Shown here piece by piece: positions 35,724 to 45,275 of a stretch of 64,000 bases of DNA; positions within the stretch are counted from its first letter, which is position 1, and the number at the start of each line of letters is the position of its first letter. The position numbers were made by a program, and so were the translations under genes. The notes under the pieces were generated by a model. The model did not search any database and was not told the origin of the DNA. It worked only from the letters and a program-made list of their open reading frames with translations. The stretch covers positions 220,373 through 284,372 of the forward strand of contig NZ_JAAEAA010000001.1 in the NCBI RefSeq assembly GCF_010119545.1, written 5' to 3'. This stretch comes from Pontibacter fetidus. GTDB taxonomy: Bacteria > Bacteroidota > Bacteroidia > Cytophagales > Hymenobacteraceae.

Positions 35724-37340
35724 ATGAAAGAATCTGGACATAAATCTAATGCAGTAGGTTTAGACAGCTTAGGAATTAAAGAGGCGAAAGAAGTGCTTTG
35801 GAACCTGAGCCCGGCTGAGCTGGTGGAAGAAGCCATCAAAAATGGCGAAGGGTACCTGACCGATGCCGGTGCATTGATGTGCGATACAGGTAAATTTACC
35901 GGTCGTTCCCCTAAAGACCGTTTCGTAGTAAAAGACGCAAAAACAGAAGACTCTGTTTGGTGGGGTGATATCAATATCGCTTTTGATCCGGAGAAATTTG
36001 ACCAGTTGCAAGCCAAAATGGTTGATTTTCTGAAAGATAAAAAGCTTTATGTACGCGATGCCTACGCAGGCGCGCACCCTGATTACCGCTTAAACCTTCG
36101 TATAGTTAACACCCAGGCATGGCAGAACCTTTTCTGCAACAACATGTTCCTGCGCCTTACGCAAGAAGAATTAGCCAACCACACCCCTGAATTTACCATC
36201 ATCTGCGCCCCTGAATTCCAGGCAGACCCTGAAGTAGATGGCACGCGTCAGTCAAACTTCGCAATCATCAACTTCACCAAAAACATGATTTTGATCGGTG
36301 GTACTGGTTATGCAGGCGAGATGAAGAAAGGCATCTTCGGTGTGCTGAACTATATCCTTCCGCACGAAAAGAATACATTATCGATGCACTGCTCTGCCAA
36401 CGTTGGCAAAGATGGTGACACGGCTATTTTCTTTGGCTTATCAGGAACTGGTAAAACTACGCTATCTGCTGACCCTAACCGTGGCCTGATCGGTGACGAT
36501 GAGCATGGCTGGGCAACTGACTCCGTGTTTAACTTTGAAGGTGGTTGCTATGCAAAGGTTATCGACCTGACAAGAGAAAAAGAACCACAGATCTGGGATG
36601 CTATCCGCTTCGGGGCTATAGTTGAGAACACGCGCTTCTACGATGGCACAAGAACGGTAGACTATACTAACAGCTCTGTAACAGAGAATACACGTACCGC
36701 CTACCCTATCAACCACATCGACAATGCTGTAGAGCCATCAAGAGCAGATATCCCTAAAAATATCTTCTTCCTTACGGCTGATGCATTTGGCGTATTGCCT
36801 CCGATCTCTAAACTGAATGCCAGCCAGGCCATGTACCACTTTATTTCTGGCTACACTGCTAAAGTTGCTGGTACTGAAGTTGGTATCACTGAGCCTCAGA
36901 CTACGTTCTCTGCTTGCTTTGGCGCTGCGTTCCTTCCGCTACACCCTACCAAGTATGCCGAAATGCTAGGTAAGAAAATGGAAGAGAACAACGTTAATGT
37001 GTGGCTGGTAAACACCGGCTGGACAGGTGGACCTTACGGCGTTGGCTCACGCATGAAGCTGCCTTATACCCGTGCCATGATCACGGCTGCGTTAAATGGC
37101 GAACTGAACGATGTATCATTCACGAAACACCCTATTTTTGGTGTAGAAATGCCGGATAGCTGCCCTAACGTACCTGCTGAGATCCTGAACCCACGTAACA
37201 CATGGGCGAACAAGGAAGAGTACGATGCAAAAGCAAGCGACCTGGCATCTAAATTCGTTAAGAACTTCAGCAAGTATGCGGAGTATGCTAACGATGATAT
37301 TTTAGCTGGTGCGCCGCAAGTAGAGGTTGCTACTAACTAA
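35724..37340 (+). CDS. pckA: Phosphoenolpyruvate carboxykinase (ATP)
   Basis: Decarboxylates and phosphorylates oxaloacetate to PEP with ATP, the entry step of gluconeogenesis. The 538-residue protein shows GKFTGRSPKDRFVV (substrate Arg), the HCSANVG metal His, the kinase P-loop GLSGTGKTTLS (about 237-247), IGDDEHGW and the C-terminal NTGWTGGPYGVGSRM, all standard for the ATP-dependent class. It is monocistronic: the upstream spacer has a promoter box, and a perfect-stem terminator follows. Confidence 0.98.
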   Translation: MKESGHKSNAVGLDSLGIKEAKEVLWNLSPAELVEEAIKNGEGYLTDAGALMCDTGKFTGRSPKDRFVVKDAKTEDSVWWGDINIAFDPEKFDQLQAKMVDFLKDKKLYVRDAYAGAHPDYRLNLRIVNTQAWQNLFCNNMFLRLTQEELANHTPEFTIICAPEFQADPEVDGTRQSNFAIINFTKNMILIGGTGYAGEMKKGIFGVLNYILPHEKNTLSMHCSANVGKDGDTAIFFGLSGTGKTTLSADPNRGLIGDDEHGWATDSVFNFEGGCYAKVIDLTREKEPQIWDAIRFGAIVENTRFYDGTRTVDYTNSSVTENTRTAYPINHIDNAVEPSRADIPKNIFFLTADAFGVLPPISKLNASQAMYHFISGYTAKVAGTEVGITEPQTTFSACFGAAFLPLHPTKYAEMLGKKMEENNVNVWLVNTGWTGGPYGVGSRMKLPYTRAMITAALNGELNDVSFTKHPIFGVEMPDSCPNVPAEILNPRNTWANKEEYDAKASDLASKFVKNFSKYAEYANDDILAGAPQVEVATN

Positions 37341-37358
37341 ACACAAACTATAATTATT

Positions 37359-37392
37359 AAAAGCCCCGTTGCCTTATGTAGCGGGGCTTTTA
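37359..37392 (+). terminator. Intrinsic terminator after pckA
   Basis: AAAAGCCCCG (37359-37368) pairs with CGGGGCTTTT (37382-37391), followed by a T-rich stretch. Confidence 0.9.
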
Positions 37393-37535
37393 TATTTTTA
37401 TACCAGTAACAGAATAAATTTTATAGTTTCGTATAGTTACTATGTTTAGATTTAAACTATAGGTAGCAGGCTAAACAAATACGTAAACTATAGCTGGCCA
37501 ACCATTTAATCATCAATATTTTAACAGTTAGCAAA

Positions 37536-38255
37536 GTGCACCTTTTCTATACGCCGGATATACAGTCAGAATTCTATACTTTAAACGAAGAAGAATCGAA
37601 GCATTGCACACGGGTATTGCGCCTGCAGCAGGGCGACACGGTTTACCTGGTAGATGGTATGGGCGGGCTATATACAGCCATCATACAGGATGCGAATCAG
37701 AAAAAATGCCAGCTACAGGTAATAGATAAGCAAATAGAGTATGGCAAGTTGCCTTATATTTCGCACATAGCCGTTGCCCCAACTAAAAATATGGACCGCA
37801 TGGAGTGGTTTGTAGAGAAAGCAGTAGAGATCGGGGTAAGTGAAATAACCTTTCTTTTATGCGAACATTCCGAACGTAAACAACTTCGCCTGGACCGCCT
37901 GGAAAAAATTGCTATCAGCGCTATGAAACAATCCCAGAAAGGGTACCTGCCCCTGCTGCATGACCTTACTCCTTTTCAGAAGTTTATAAAACAAACAGTA
38001 CCTGAGGATACATTTATAGCTCATTTAGAGGATGATGCCACCAAATCTATTAAGGATTACTTTCAGGTAAATAAACCACATTGTATTATGATAGGCCCGG
38101 AAGGCGACTTCTCGCCTCAGGAAATTAAGGCTGCCTATGCAGCAGGTATTCGCCCGGTTACACTTGGTGAAAGCCGTTTACGTACCGAGACTGCAGCCCT
38201 TGTGGCCTGCCATACGGTACAGGTACTACACGAGATCTATACAGCGTTAGACTGA
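37536..38255 (+). CDS. rsmE: 16S rRNA (uracil1498-N3)-methyltransferase
   Basis: SPOUT-class methyltransferase that modifies U1498 of 16S rRNA with SAM. The 239-residue protein has the PUA-like N-terminal domain (MHLFYTPDIQSEFYTLNEEE, SKHCTRVLRLQQGDTVYLVDG) and the SPOUT domain: APTKNMDRMEWFVEKAVEIGV, MKQSQKGYLP, and the trefoil-knot SAM site MIGPEGDFSPQEI plus VTLGESRLRTETAALV. GTG start at 37536. The DUF4159 gene follows 19 bases later and is probably co-transcribed. Confidence 0.95.
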   Translation: MHLFYTPDIQSEFYTLNEEESKHCTRVLRLQQGDTVYLVDGMGGLYTAIIQDANQKKCQLQVIDKQIEYGKLPYISHIAVAPTKNMDRMEWFVEKAVEIGVSEITFLLCEHSERKQLRLDRLEKIAISAMKQSQKGYLPLLHDLTPFQKFIKQTVPEDTFIAHLEDDATKSIKDYFQVNKPHCIMIGPEGDFSPQEIKAAYAAGIRPVTLGESRLRTETAALVACHTVQVLHEIYTALD

Positions 38256-38274
38256 CAGACCACAACTATAGTTT

Positions 38275-38946
38275 ATGAAACGAACCCTACTCCTGCTGTT
38301 TATAGTTTTACTTACCATGCCTGCCATGGCACAGCGCTATAGTTTAAAAATTGCCAAACTTAAGTATAACGGCGGTGGCGACTGGTACGCCAATAAAACC
38401 TCCCTGCCTAACCTTATAAAGTTCTGTAACCAGAACCTGAACATGAATATTAAGCCGGATGAAGATGTAGTGGAAGTTGGCAGCCCAGAGCTTTTCAGTT
38501 ATCCATTTGTGCACATGACCGGCCATGGCAATGTAGTTTTTTATGACGCAGAAGCACAGAACCTGCGCAACTACTTACTAAGTGGCGGTTTCCTGCACAT
38601 CGACGATAACTATGGCCTGGACAAGTATATCCGGAAAGAAATGAAAAAAGTGTTTCCGGAGTACGAATTTGTAGAACTGCCTTTCGATCACCCTATTTAC
38701 AGGCAGAAATTCACGTTCAAAAACGGGCTGCCAAAAATACATGAGCACGACAACAAGCCGCCACAGGGCTTTGGTATCATTCACGAAGGGCGGCTGGTCT
38801 GCTTCTATAGTTACGAGACCGATTTAGGCAATGGCTGGGAAGATGCTGAAGTACACAACGACCCGGAAAATAAACGTCAGGATGCCTTAAAAATGGGGGC
38901 CAACATTATCACCTTCGCCTTCACACAAGGCAGCGGTTTACAGTAA
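38275..38946 (+). CDS. Secreted DUF4159 protein
   Basis: A 223-residue exported protein: signal peptide MKRTLLLLFIVLLTMPAMAQ, then a DUF4159 domain over nearly the whole mature chain (LKYNGGGDWYANKTSLPNL; ELFSYPFVHMTGHGNVVF; LRNYLLSGGFLHIDDNYGLDKYIRKEM; GRLVCFYSYETDLGNGWED). DUF4159 has a class-I glutamine-amidotransferase-like fold but no proven reaction, and no catalytic Cys is seen at the elbow (SGGFLHIDD). DUF4159 proteins often sit with MoxR/von Willebrand-type chaperone clusters, not present here. It follows rsmE by 19 bases. Compare the other secreted amidotransferase-fold protein at 14788. Confidence 0.88.
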   Translation: MKRTLLLLFIVLLTMPAMAQRYSLKIAKLKYNGGGDWYANKTSLPNLIKFCNQNLNMNIKPDEDVVEVGSPELFSYPFVHMTGHGNVVFYDAEAQNLRNYLLSGGFLHIDDNYGLDKYIRKEMKKVFPEYEFVELPFDHPIYRQKFTFKNGLPKIHEHDNKPPQGFGIIHEGRLVCFYSYETDLGNGWEDAEVHNDPENKRQDALKMGANIITFAFTQGSGLQ

Positions 38947-38950
38947 GTTT

Positions 38951-39058
38951 GTTAGAATTTTGTCTGTCTGGGTCAGGTCTGAACCGCAGCTAAATGGTGA
39001 TTGGAATGTTTAACTGATTTTATAATTACTAATAATCAGGTAAATCCCTTAAATCAAT
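38951..39058. repeat. Intergenic repeat family E, copy 2
   Basis: TTTTGTCTGTCTGGGTCAGG followed by TGATT/AATCAGGTAAATCCCTTAAATC words, of the same low-complexity type as 33061-33150 but partly inverted. Fills the gap between the DUF4159 gene and the convergent 164-residue gene. Confidence 0.5.
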
Positions 39059-39061
39059 AGT

Positions 39062-39556
39062 CTAATACTTCCTATTAAATATTTCTGAGAGAACAAATGC
39101 GTCACGTGCTGTAGCTGGATTACGAAGAACAGACGGGTCAAACTTACGGAGTGTGGTGGTAGGTTTTATAGTATAGGGCTCAAAACTGGCTTTACGCTCA
39201 TTTGGTGGCCGTCTTGGCATGCGCTGCTCTAACGAAATGGCTTCCGGAGCTCTGTGCTCATAAGCACTTACATTTGCCACTTCAGAAGTATATACCGACT
39301 TTGCTGGCTGCTCATAAACAACTTCCCTGGTTTGAGTTCTTGCCTGTTCTACTTTTGGCTGTAGCTCACGCAAAATATCCTCGAAAGACGTAACCGGCAC
39401 AGGTGGCCTTTGTGCTGGGCGCTGCACAGGCGGTTCATTTTCATCCCTGAACTTCTTGGGCTGGCTCTTATCCTCTTTAAAATTCTTTCGGAAGAAATTA
39501 AACAGGAAATACCCAACTGCCAGCAATATGTAAAATATAACCTTAAAATCTTCCAT
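39062..39556 (-). CDS. Hypothetical single-pass membrane protein
   Basis: A 164-residue protein with one N-terminal membrane helix (FKVIFYILLAVGYFLFNFF, about 4-22), a short basic stop-transfer region (RKNFKEDKSQPKKFRDE), then a long Pro/Arg/Glu-rich disordered domain and a C-terminal conserved-looking stretch (FDPSVLRNPATARDAFVLSEIFNRKY). The C-terminus ATARDAFVLSEIFNRKY recurs, from memory, in similar small Bacteroidota proteins of unknown function. Topology: helix at the membrane with the tail probably cytoplasmic (positive-inside). It is divergent from the GT39 gene and convergent with the DUF4159 gene. Confidence 0.75.
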   Translation of the reverse strand: MEDFKVIFYILLAVGYFLFNFFRKNFKEDKSQPKKFRDENEPPVQRPAQRPPVPVTSFEDILRELQPKVEQARTQTREVVYEQPAKSVYTSEVANVSAYEHRAPEAISLEQRMPRRPPNERKASFEPYTIKPTTTLRKFDPSVLRNPATARDAFVLSEIFNRKY

Positions 39557-39603
39557 TAGCTCGTCGTATTACCAAATATAGCAATTTTATAGTATAAATC
39601 CTG

Positions 39604-39611
39604 CATCTTTG
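39604..39611 (+). promoter_or_regulatory. Near-consensus -7 box, near-leaderless start
   Basis: CATCTTTG differs from TAnnTTTG at the first base and lies four bases before the ATG at 39616, as with the box at 9185. Confidence 0.35.
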
Positions 39612-39615
39612 TCTT

Positions 39616-41244
39616 ATGGCTTTAACCAAAATTACGACAGTAATTAAAGATTGCATTACTTCTAAATTTATTACTGGGTTCGTTCTGTTATTTGCTATCC
39701 TATATTTTTTCCTGGCTCATGAAGGAATTTACTATTCTGATGATTTATCTTATAGTGATTTTGCCAGTAGAATTCTTAAAGGCACCTTCGATATCACTCA
39801 AAATGGGCATACCTTCATACATCGCCCTGCCGTTTTTATTCCGACTGCAGTATTTTACTATCTTTTTGGCATAAACCAAATAAGCTATTCTCTCTGGCCA
39901 CTGTTGTGCACTATTGCCTGCATCTATCTTGTTTACAAATTTGCTGATCAAGAAAATTTAAACTCAGCCTTTGCTGCAGTCTTAATTGGCCTTAATTTTT
40001 ATTTTATCTACTTCATCAACATCCTGTATCCTGATAACATAGTTGCATTTTTTGTATTGGCAGCGGCTATAGTGTATAACCAGTTACGCAAGGGCAAGCA
40101 AAATCTGAACTCCAATGTTTTTGTAAAAGCGCTTTTGTTTGTAAGCTTTCTGTTTATCGCCGGCCTAGCAAAGGAAACTGCTATTATAGTGCTTCCATAT
40201 TTTATCTTTTACTGTGTAAAGGATTTAGTTGATAGTGAAAGGCCTAGACGTAGTTTTTGGGTGTACAGTATCCTTATAAGTGTAGTCCTTATAGTTGGTT
40301 ATTTTGCTTGGTATTACATTGAGACTGGTGATGCCTTTTACCGTATCAACGAAATGGAAAGAGCAAACAATGGGTACGATAATTATGTCACAAATTCTGG
40401 TAAAAGTTATCTAAACCGATTGGTTTGGGGACCATTGGGTGCACTTACGGGTACAGGATCCTTAATACTGCTGATATTTGCATTGGGTGGAAATAACACG
40501 CTCAAAAAGGATTCTTTTCTAGAGAAGCAATACTGGTTTTGGCTATTTATAACTGCTTACCTTATTTTAAGCTTCTCATCAACATCACTTAGGATATACA
40601 ATCCTGTACAGCTTGACGCCAGAATGTTTAACTTGTTACTTCCGCCTTTGGCAATTGCTGCTAGTTATGGTTTTCAGGACAAACTTTTTAATCTCAGATT
40701 TACAGCTAGCTATAGTTTAGCATTCTTAGTTGTTGCTATCTATTTGCAAGATAAACTAAGCCTGGTGTATGGCTTACTGGCGTTTTACTTTGCACTACAT
40801 ACGGCCATTTTGTATCTAAAACCGCATTACAAAGAGTATCTGCTTCGCGTTGCAATGGCTGCAATTTTAATAGCACTATTGATAAGGCCCGCTTACTTTG
40901 CGCTAAAAGACAAAACATTATATTATCCGGAACATCAGGAAGTAATGAAGGTAGTGACGGAAAGAGTTAAAACAGAAGGGCTAATTGTTGCCATACTTCC
41001 TGATTACCTTTTCCATGGCAGTACTTATTTTCTGAAATATAAACCCGTTCAAAAGCTAACCTTAACTCCCTATTCTGAGACAGATACTACTGATTTAGTT
41101 GCAGGTAAACTATTACTTATCAATCGTAACCTTAACACAACTACTTCTTTTCATCAAAAATCAGGTTATACGAAACTGATAGAAATGGCAAAAAAAGGAA
41201 AGTTAATTTGGGAGAAACACCCTTTGCAACTCTACGAACTATAA
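39616..41244 (+). CDS. GT39-like membrane glycosyltransferase
   Basis: A 542-residue integral membrane protein of the dolichyl-phosphate-mannose/ArnT (GT39/PMT_2) type. Near the N-terminus, helix 1 is followed by the catalytic acidic motif YYSDDLSYSDFASRI (two Asp in the first periplasmic loop), then HTFIHRPAVFIPTAVFYYLFG and about 10-12 membrane segments. The C-terminal domain (about 435-542) is soluble and periplasmic. Such enzymes move a sugar from a polyprenyl-phosphate donor to lipid A, glycan or protein. It stands alone between a hypothetical gene and smc. It is more AT-rich than its neighbours and carries only two CTATAG words. Confidence 0.8.
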   Translation: MALTKITTVIKDCITSKFITGFVLLFAILYFFLAHEGIYYSDDLSYSDFASRILKGTFDITQNGHTFIHRPAVFIPTAVFYYLFGINQISYSLWPLLCTIACIYLVYKFADQENLNSAFAAVLIGLNFYFIYFINILYPDNIVAFFVLAAAIVYNQLRKGKQNLNSNVFVKALLFVSFLFIAGLAKETAIIVLPYFIFYCVKDLVDSERPRRSFWVYSILISVVLIVGYFAWYYIETGDAFYRINEMERANNGYDNYVTNSGKSYLNRLVWGPLGALTGTGSLILLIFALGGNNTLKKDSFLEKQYWFWLFITAYLILSFSSTSLRIYNPVQLDARMFNLLLPPLAIAASYGFQDKLFNLRFTASYSLAFLVVAIYLQDKLSLVYGLLAFYFALHTAILYLKPHYKEYLLRVAMAAILIALLIRPAYFALKDKTLYYPEHQEVMKVVTERVKTEGLIVAILPDYLFHGSTYFLKYKPVQKLTLTPYSETDTTDLVAGKLLLINRNLNTTTSFHQKSGYTKLIEMAKKGKLIWEKHPLQLYEL

Positions 41245-41263
41245 TATCTCTGATTTTGTAAGA

Positions 41264-41293
41264 CAGGATATTTAAATTATAGTCTTATTTTTG
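41264..41293 (+). promoter_or_regulatory. Bacteroidota promoter for smc
   Basis: TTTTG at 41264-41268 (-33 type) and TATTTTTG at 41286-41293 (-7 type, TAnnTTTG) are 17 bases apart, within the usual 17-23 range, and 34 bases before the smc ATG. Confidence 0.6.
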
Positions 41294-41326
41294 AGATTGG
41301 AATACAAAATTTTCGGCTTTTAGCGA

Positions 41327-44300
41327 ATGCAAGTATCAAGATTAGAGATCAAAGGCTTCAAGAGTTTTGGCGACCGCGTGGTCATCAACTTCGACGAAGG
41401 CATAACAGGGATTGTTGGGCCAAACGGTTGCGGCAAGTCTAACGTGGTAGATGCCATCCGATGGGTGCTGGGTGAACAGAAAACCCGTAACCTGCGCTCC
41501 GACAAAATGGAGAACGTAATTTTTAACGGCTCCAAAACCCGCAAGCCGGTACAGATGGCCGAAGTATCCATCACGTTCGATAACAACCGGGGCGTATTGC
41601 CAACCGAATATTCGCAGGTTACGGTTACCCGCCGCTACCACCGCTCCGGCGACAGCGAATACCTGTTGAATGGTGTGCCATGCCGATTGAAGGATATCAA
41701 CGAACTTTTCCTGGACACAGGTATTGGCTCGGATAGCTATGCGATCATCGAACTGAAGATGGTGGATGAGATCCTGAACGATAAGGAAAACTCGCGCCGA
41801 CTGTTGTTCGAAGAAGCTGCCGGTATCTCTAAATTTCGTGTTCGTAAAAAGCAGACACTTAAAAAGCTGGAAGAAACCGATGCCGACCTGGAGCGCGTAG
41901 AAGACGTGTTGTTTGAGATTGGCAAGAACATGAAAACGCTGGAACGCCAGGCAAAACAGGCGATTAAGTATTTCCAGTTGAAGGAAGACTATAAGAAACA
42001 CAGCCTCGAGTTTGCCCGTCGCAACATAAGCCAGTACCAGCAAACTATGGATCGTCTGGAGCAGGACGTGCAGCGCGAAACAGCCCTGAAAGAGGATTAT
42101 GTTGGTGCTGTAACAGAAGCTGAAGATGCCATTGCCGACCAGAAAGAAGAACTGAACCGCACACAGGAACAGCTCGGCGAAATGCAGAAAACCATGCAGG
42201 TACAGACGGCAAAGCTGCGCCAGCTGGAGAATGATATAAAACTGAAAGCCGAACGCAGCACCTTCCTGAAAGAACGCATTACGCAGCTACGCCAGCAGAT
42301 AAGCCAGGACTCCTCAAACGTGGAGCACATACAGGAAAGTATCGGGCAACTACGCGACGAACTGAAGAGTGTGCAGGAACAATTTGGCACCGCCGAGGAA
42401 CAGGTACAGGCATTAAAGGAGCAACTGCAGGAAGCCAACGAGCAGAAACAAACTCTACAGGATTCTTTCCAGGATTTGAGCCTACAGCACCGCGATAAGC
42501 AAAATGCCGTTTTCCAGCACCACAAACAACTGGAAATAAGCAATGTGCAGATACAAGCTATAGTTACCGACCTGGAGCGCATGGAACAACAGCAGCTTAC
42601 GGCTGATGAAGACGCCCAGCTTCTGGCCGAACAACTACAGGAAGCCCAGGAACAGCTTGAAAATACAACCACTGAACTGGTAAGCCTGCAGGCCAAAGAA
42701 GAAACGCTGCTACAGAACATCGAGAAGACCGAACAGGAAATTGAGGCGCTTAAAGAGCAGCTTGTCGACCTGAACCGTTCCCGCGATTCAAAACAAAACC
42801 AGTACAACCTGACCAAATCGCTGGTCGAGAACATGGAAGGGTTTCCGGAAGCCATTAAGTTTCTGGCCCAGTCCGGCGACTGGCAGAAGCCTGCCCCACT
42901 CCTTTCGGATATCATTGTTTGCGAGCCAATTTACAAAGGCCTGATAGAAAGCTACCTGGAGCCCTACATGAACTTTTTTGTAGTGGACGACCTACAGGAT
43001 GCCCTGGATGCCGTAGAGCTGCTGAAGAGCCATAATAAGGGCCGTGCGAACTTTATTATCCTTTCAGAGATAGAGGAACTGGAGCCAACCGGCACATACT
43101 CCGAAGGTGACCTGAAAGCTGCTTACGAAGTAGTAAAAGCAGACAAGAAGTATAGCGAACTGCTGAAGTACATGCTGAACAATGTGTACATCAGCGACGA
43201 AGTGGATCTGTATGACACCGACTATAAAACGATACTTCTGAAGGATGGCTCAGCTATTAAAAAACCGTTGAGTTTATCCGGAGGTTCTGTGGGTGTGCTG
43301 GATGGAAACCGTTTAGGCCGTAAGCAGAACCTGGAAAAGCTGGCAAAGGAAGTAGAAGATTTGATCAAACAGACAGATATGCTGCAGAGCCGTGTAAATG
43401 CCCAGCAACAGATCTTGCTAAACTATAAAGGCGAGTCGCAGAAAGAGCGTATTAAGGAACTGGAGCGCGAAACAGCCAAACAACAGCAGGAACTGCTAAC
43501 GATCCGCATCAAATACGAGCAGCACCAGCAAAACCGCCACAACTATACCCAGAAAAAAGAAGATCTGCTGCAACGCAAGGAGGAACTGAGCAAACTATTC
43601 CTGGAAATGTCGCCGGTTGCGGAAACAGACCAGCAGGAACTGAAGCGCCTGGAAGAAGAACTGGCTGTATATACCTCACAGCTGAATCGACAGCAGGAAC
43701 AGATTGCTGTGATAAACGGCATGTATAACCAAGAGAATATCCAGTTTCATCAGCTTAAAAACCGTTTCTCCAGTTTACAGCAGGAAATAAGCTACAAGCA
43801 GAAAACGGTTGAAACAAACCAGGAGCGCATCGAGAACCTGAAGCAGGAAATGACCAAAGCGGAAGAAGAGATAACTATAGCCAACACTTTTATAGAGGAA
43901 AACGAAGCTATAGTTGAGCAGATGATGGAGGCCCGTCGTGAATTTGGTTATGAGTTGGAAGAAATTGAAAAGAAATACTTCAGTCTGCGTGGTGAGCTGG
44001 ATGAGAAGGACAAAATGATCCGTGAACTGCAACGTAAGCGTCAGAACGCGGATGAACTGTTGATGCGCATGCAGCAGGCCCTGAACGACACCAAGATCAA
44101 ACTGGTATCGGTACAGGAAAGGCTTGCGGTAGAGTTCAATATCGAAACGACAGACCTGCAGTTACCTGCCGACGAAACTATAGAAATGCCGACCGATGAG
44201 CTGAGCAACTATATTTCCGGAATACGCAGTACAATTGATAAGATGGGCCCTGTGAACGCGATGGCCGCCGAGGCTTACGTAGAGATCGAAGAGCGTAATA

Positions 44301-44848
44301 ACTTCATTACAACGCAGCGCAACGACCTTGTAAATGCTAAAAACACCCTGATCGAAACTATAAACGAGATCGATACCGTAGCGAAAGAGAAATTCCTTGA
44401 GTCGTTCAACGAGATAAAGGGCAACTTTATACGCGTGTTCCGCAGCCTATTTACCGATGAAGATAACTGCGACCTGGTAATAACGGACCCAAGCAACCCG
44501 TTGGATTCTAAGATCGAGATCATGGCACAGCCAAAAGGCAAGCGTCCGTTAACTATAAACCAGCTGTCGGGTGGTGAGAAAACGCTTACCGCTATTTCGT
44601 TGCTGTTTGCGATCTACCTGCTGAAACCGGCGCCGTTTTGTATTTTTGATGAGGTGGATGCCCCGCTGGATGATGCCAACATTGACAAGTTCAACAACAT
44701 CATCCGCAATTTCTCAAACGAGTCGCAGTTTATAGTTGTAACACACAACAAACGAACCATGGCCTCTACCGATGTGATGTATGGTATTACGATGATCGAA
44801 GCTGGTATCTCGAGAGTTATCCCGGTTGATTTAAGACAAATTGCCTAA
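41327..44848 (+). CDS. smc: Chromosome segregation ATPase SMC
   Basis: The 1173-residue SMC protein, core of the condensin-like complex that loops and segregates the chromosome. Walker A GPNGCGKS (31-38) lies in the N-terminal head; two long coiled-coil arms flank a hinge (about 505-680; LVENMEGFPEAIKFL ... LSLSGGSVGVLDGNRLGRK); the C-terminal head carries the ABC signature NQLSGGEKTLTAISLLF and Walker B APFCIFDEVDAPLDD. Length and layout are typical. ScpA and ScpB are not adjacent. Its terminator is formed around a CTATAG word (44869-44904). Confidence 0.97.
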   Translation: MQVSRLEIKGFKSFGDRVVINFDEGITGIVGPNGCGKSNVVDAIRWVLGEQKTRNLRSDKMENVIFNGSKTRKPVQMAEVSITFDNNRGVLPTEYSQVTVTRRYHRSGDSEYLLNGVPCRLKDINELFLDTGIGSDSYAIIELKMVDEILNDKENSRRLLFEEAAGISKFRVRKKQTLKKLEETDADLERVEDVLFEIGKNMKTLERQAKQAIKYFQLKEDYKKHSLEFARRNISQYQQTMDRLEQDVQRETALKEDYVGAVTEAEDAIADQKEELNRTQEQLGEMQKTMQVQTAKLRQLENDIKLKAERSTFLKERITQLRQQISQDSSNVEHIQESIGQLRDELKSVQEQFGTAEEQVQALKEQLQEANEQKQTLQDSFQDLSLQHRDKQNAVFQHHKQLEISNVQIQAIVTDLERMEQQQLTADEDAQLLAEQLQEAQEQLENTTTELVSLQAKEETLLQNIEKTEQEIEALKEQLVDLNRSRDSKQNQYNLTKSLVENMEGFPEAIKFLAQSGDWQKPAPLLSDIIVCEPIYKGLIESYLEPYMNFFVVDDLQDALDAVELLKSHNKGRANFIILSEIEELEPTGTYSEGDLKAAYEVVKADKKYSELLKYMLNNVYISDEVDLYDTDYKTILLKDGSAIKKPLSLSGGSVGVLDGNRLGRKQNLEKLAKEVEDLIKQTDMLQSRVNAQQQILLNYKGESQKERIKELERETAKQQQELLTIRIKYEQHQQNRHNYTQKKEDLLQRKEELSKLFLEMSPVAETDQQELKRLEEELAVYTSQLNRQQEQIAVINGMYNQENIQFHQLKNRFSSLQQEISYKQKTVETNQERIENLKQEMTKAEEEITIANTFIEENEAIVEQMMEARREFGYELEEIEKKYFSLRGELDEKDKMIRELQRKRQNADELLMRMQQALNDTKIKLVSVQERLAVEFNIETTDLQLPADETIEMPTDELSNYISGIRSTIDKMGPVNAMAAEAYVEIEERNNFITTQRNDLVNAKNTLIETINEIDTVAKEKFLESFNEIKGNFIRVFRSLFTDEDNCDLVITDPSNPLDSKIEIMAQPKGKRPLTINQLSGGEKTLTAISLLFAIYLLKPAPFCIFDEVDAPLDDANIDKFNNIIRNFSNESQFIVVTHNKRTMASTDVMYGITMIEAGISRVIPVDLRQIA

Positions 44849-44868
44849 CTATAGTTTTCCTATAAAGA

Positions 44869-44904
44869 GAAAGGCTCCTGAACTATAGTTCGGGAGCCTT
44901 TTTT
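44869..44904 (+). terminator. Terminator after smc with AACTATAGTT in the loop
   Basis: AAAGGCTCC / GGAGCCTTT arms enclose the perfect palindrome AACTATAGTT (44881-44890), so the whole 32-base element is nearly one continuous palindrome; a T run follows. Confidence 0.88.
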
Positions 44905-44924
44905 AATTTCATCAACTATAGTTC

Positions 44925-45275
44925 TTAAACTATAGCATCAATCTCTTTCTGTATTTTTTTGGGCAGTTTCGCTTTAACCAAACTATAACTCAGCTTAACA
45001 TAAGTTTCCCACTCCACATCAGTAAGGCCGCTCCACTCCTGCACATTCACCCATTTGTTGCGGGCCATATACGGAGCCGGAACTATAGTTGGCCTGGTTA
45101 CCATTTCATCAAACTCCTCGTCCGTAACCTTAAATGAAACCGAATGAGGCGGATCTATACTGGTAACGCAGAACATCTTCTCTCCTACCAGGAAGCAAAG
45201 GTCAGCGCCCCACTTAATGTCCTCTGTTACGCCTGGCAGGCCAAGGCATAATTCTCGTAATGCTTCTATATTCAC
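44925..45275 (-). CDS. MmcQ/YjbR family protein (copy 2)
   Basis: A 116-residue protein of the MmcQ/YjbR family, GTG start. It opens MNIEALRELCLGLPGVTEDI as in copy 1 (3499-3846), then ADLCFLVGEKMFCVTSID, SVSFKVTDEEFDEM, the MARNKWVNVQEW motif with its conserved Trp, and a basic C-terminal helix (KLSYSLVKAKLPKKIQKEID). The two copies are clearly diverged from each other. Its last codons (ATA GTT TAA) use a CTATAG word. The acyltransferase gene lies upstream on the same strand, separated by repeat family D copy 2; co-transcription is possible. Confidence 0.85.
   Translation of the reverse strand: MNIEALRELCLGLPGVTEDIKWGADLCFLVGEKMFCVTSIDPPHSVSFKVTDEEFDEMVTRPTIVPAPYMARNKWVNVQEWSGLTDVEWETYVKLSYSLVKAKLPKKIQKEIDAIV

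Noticed and set aside
42097..42915. 272-residue minus-strand frame inside smc, rich in Ser and Cys
   Set aside because: It mirrors the coiled-coil coding sequence of smc; composition is that of antisense shadow and there is no promoter or homology-like motif.
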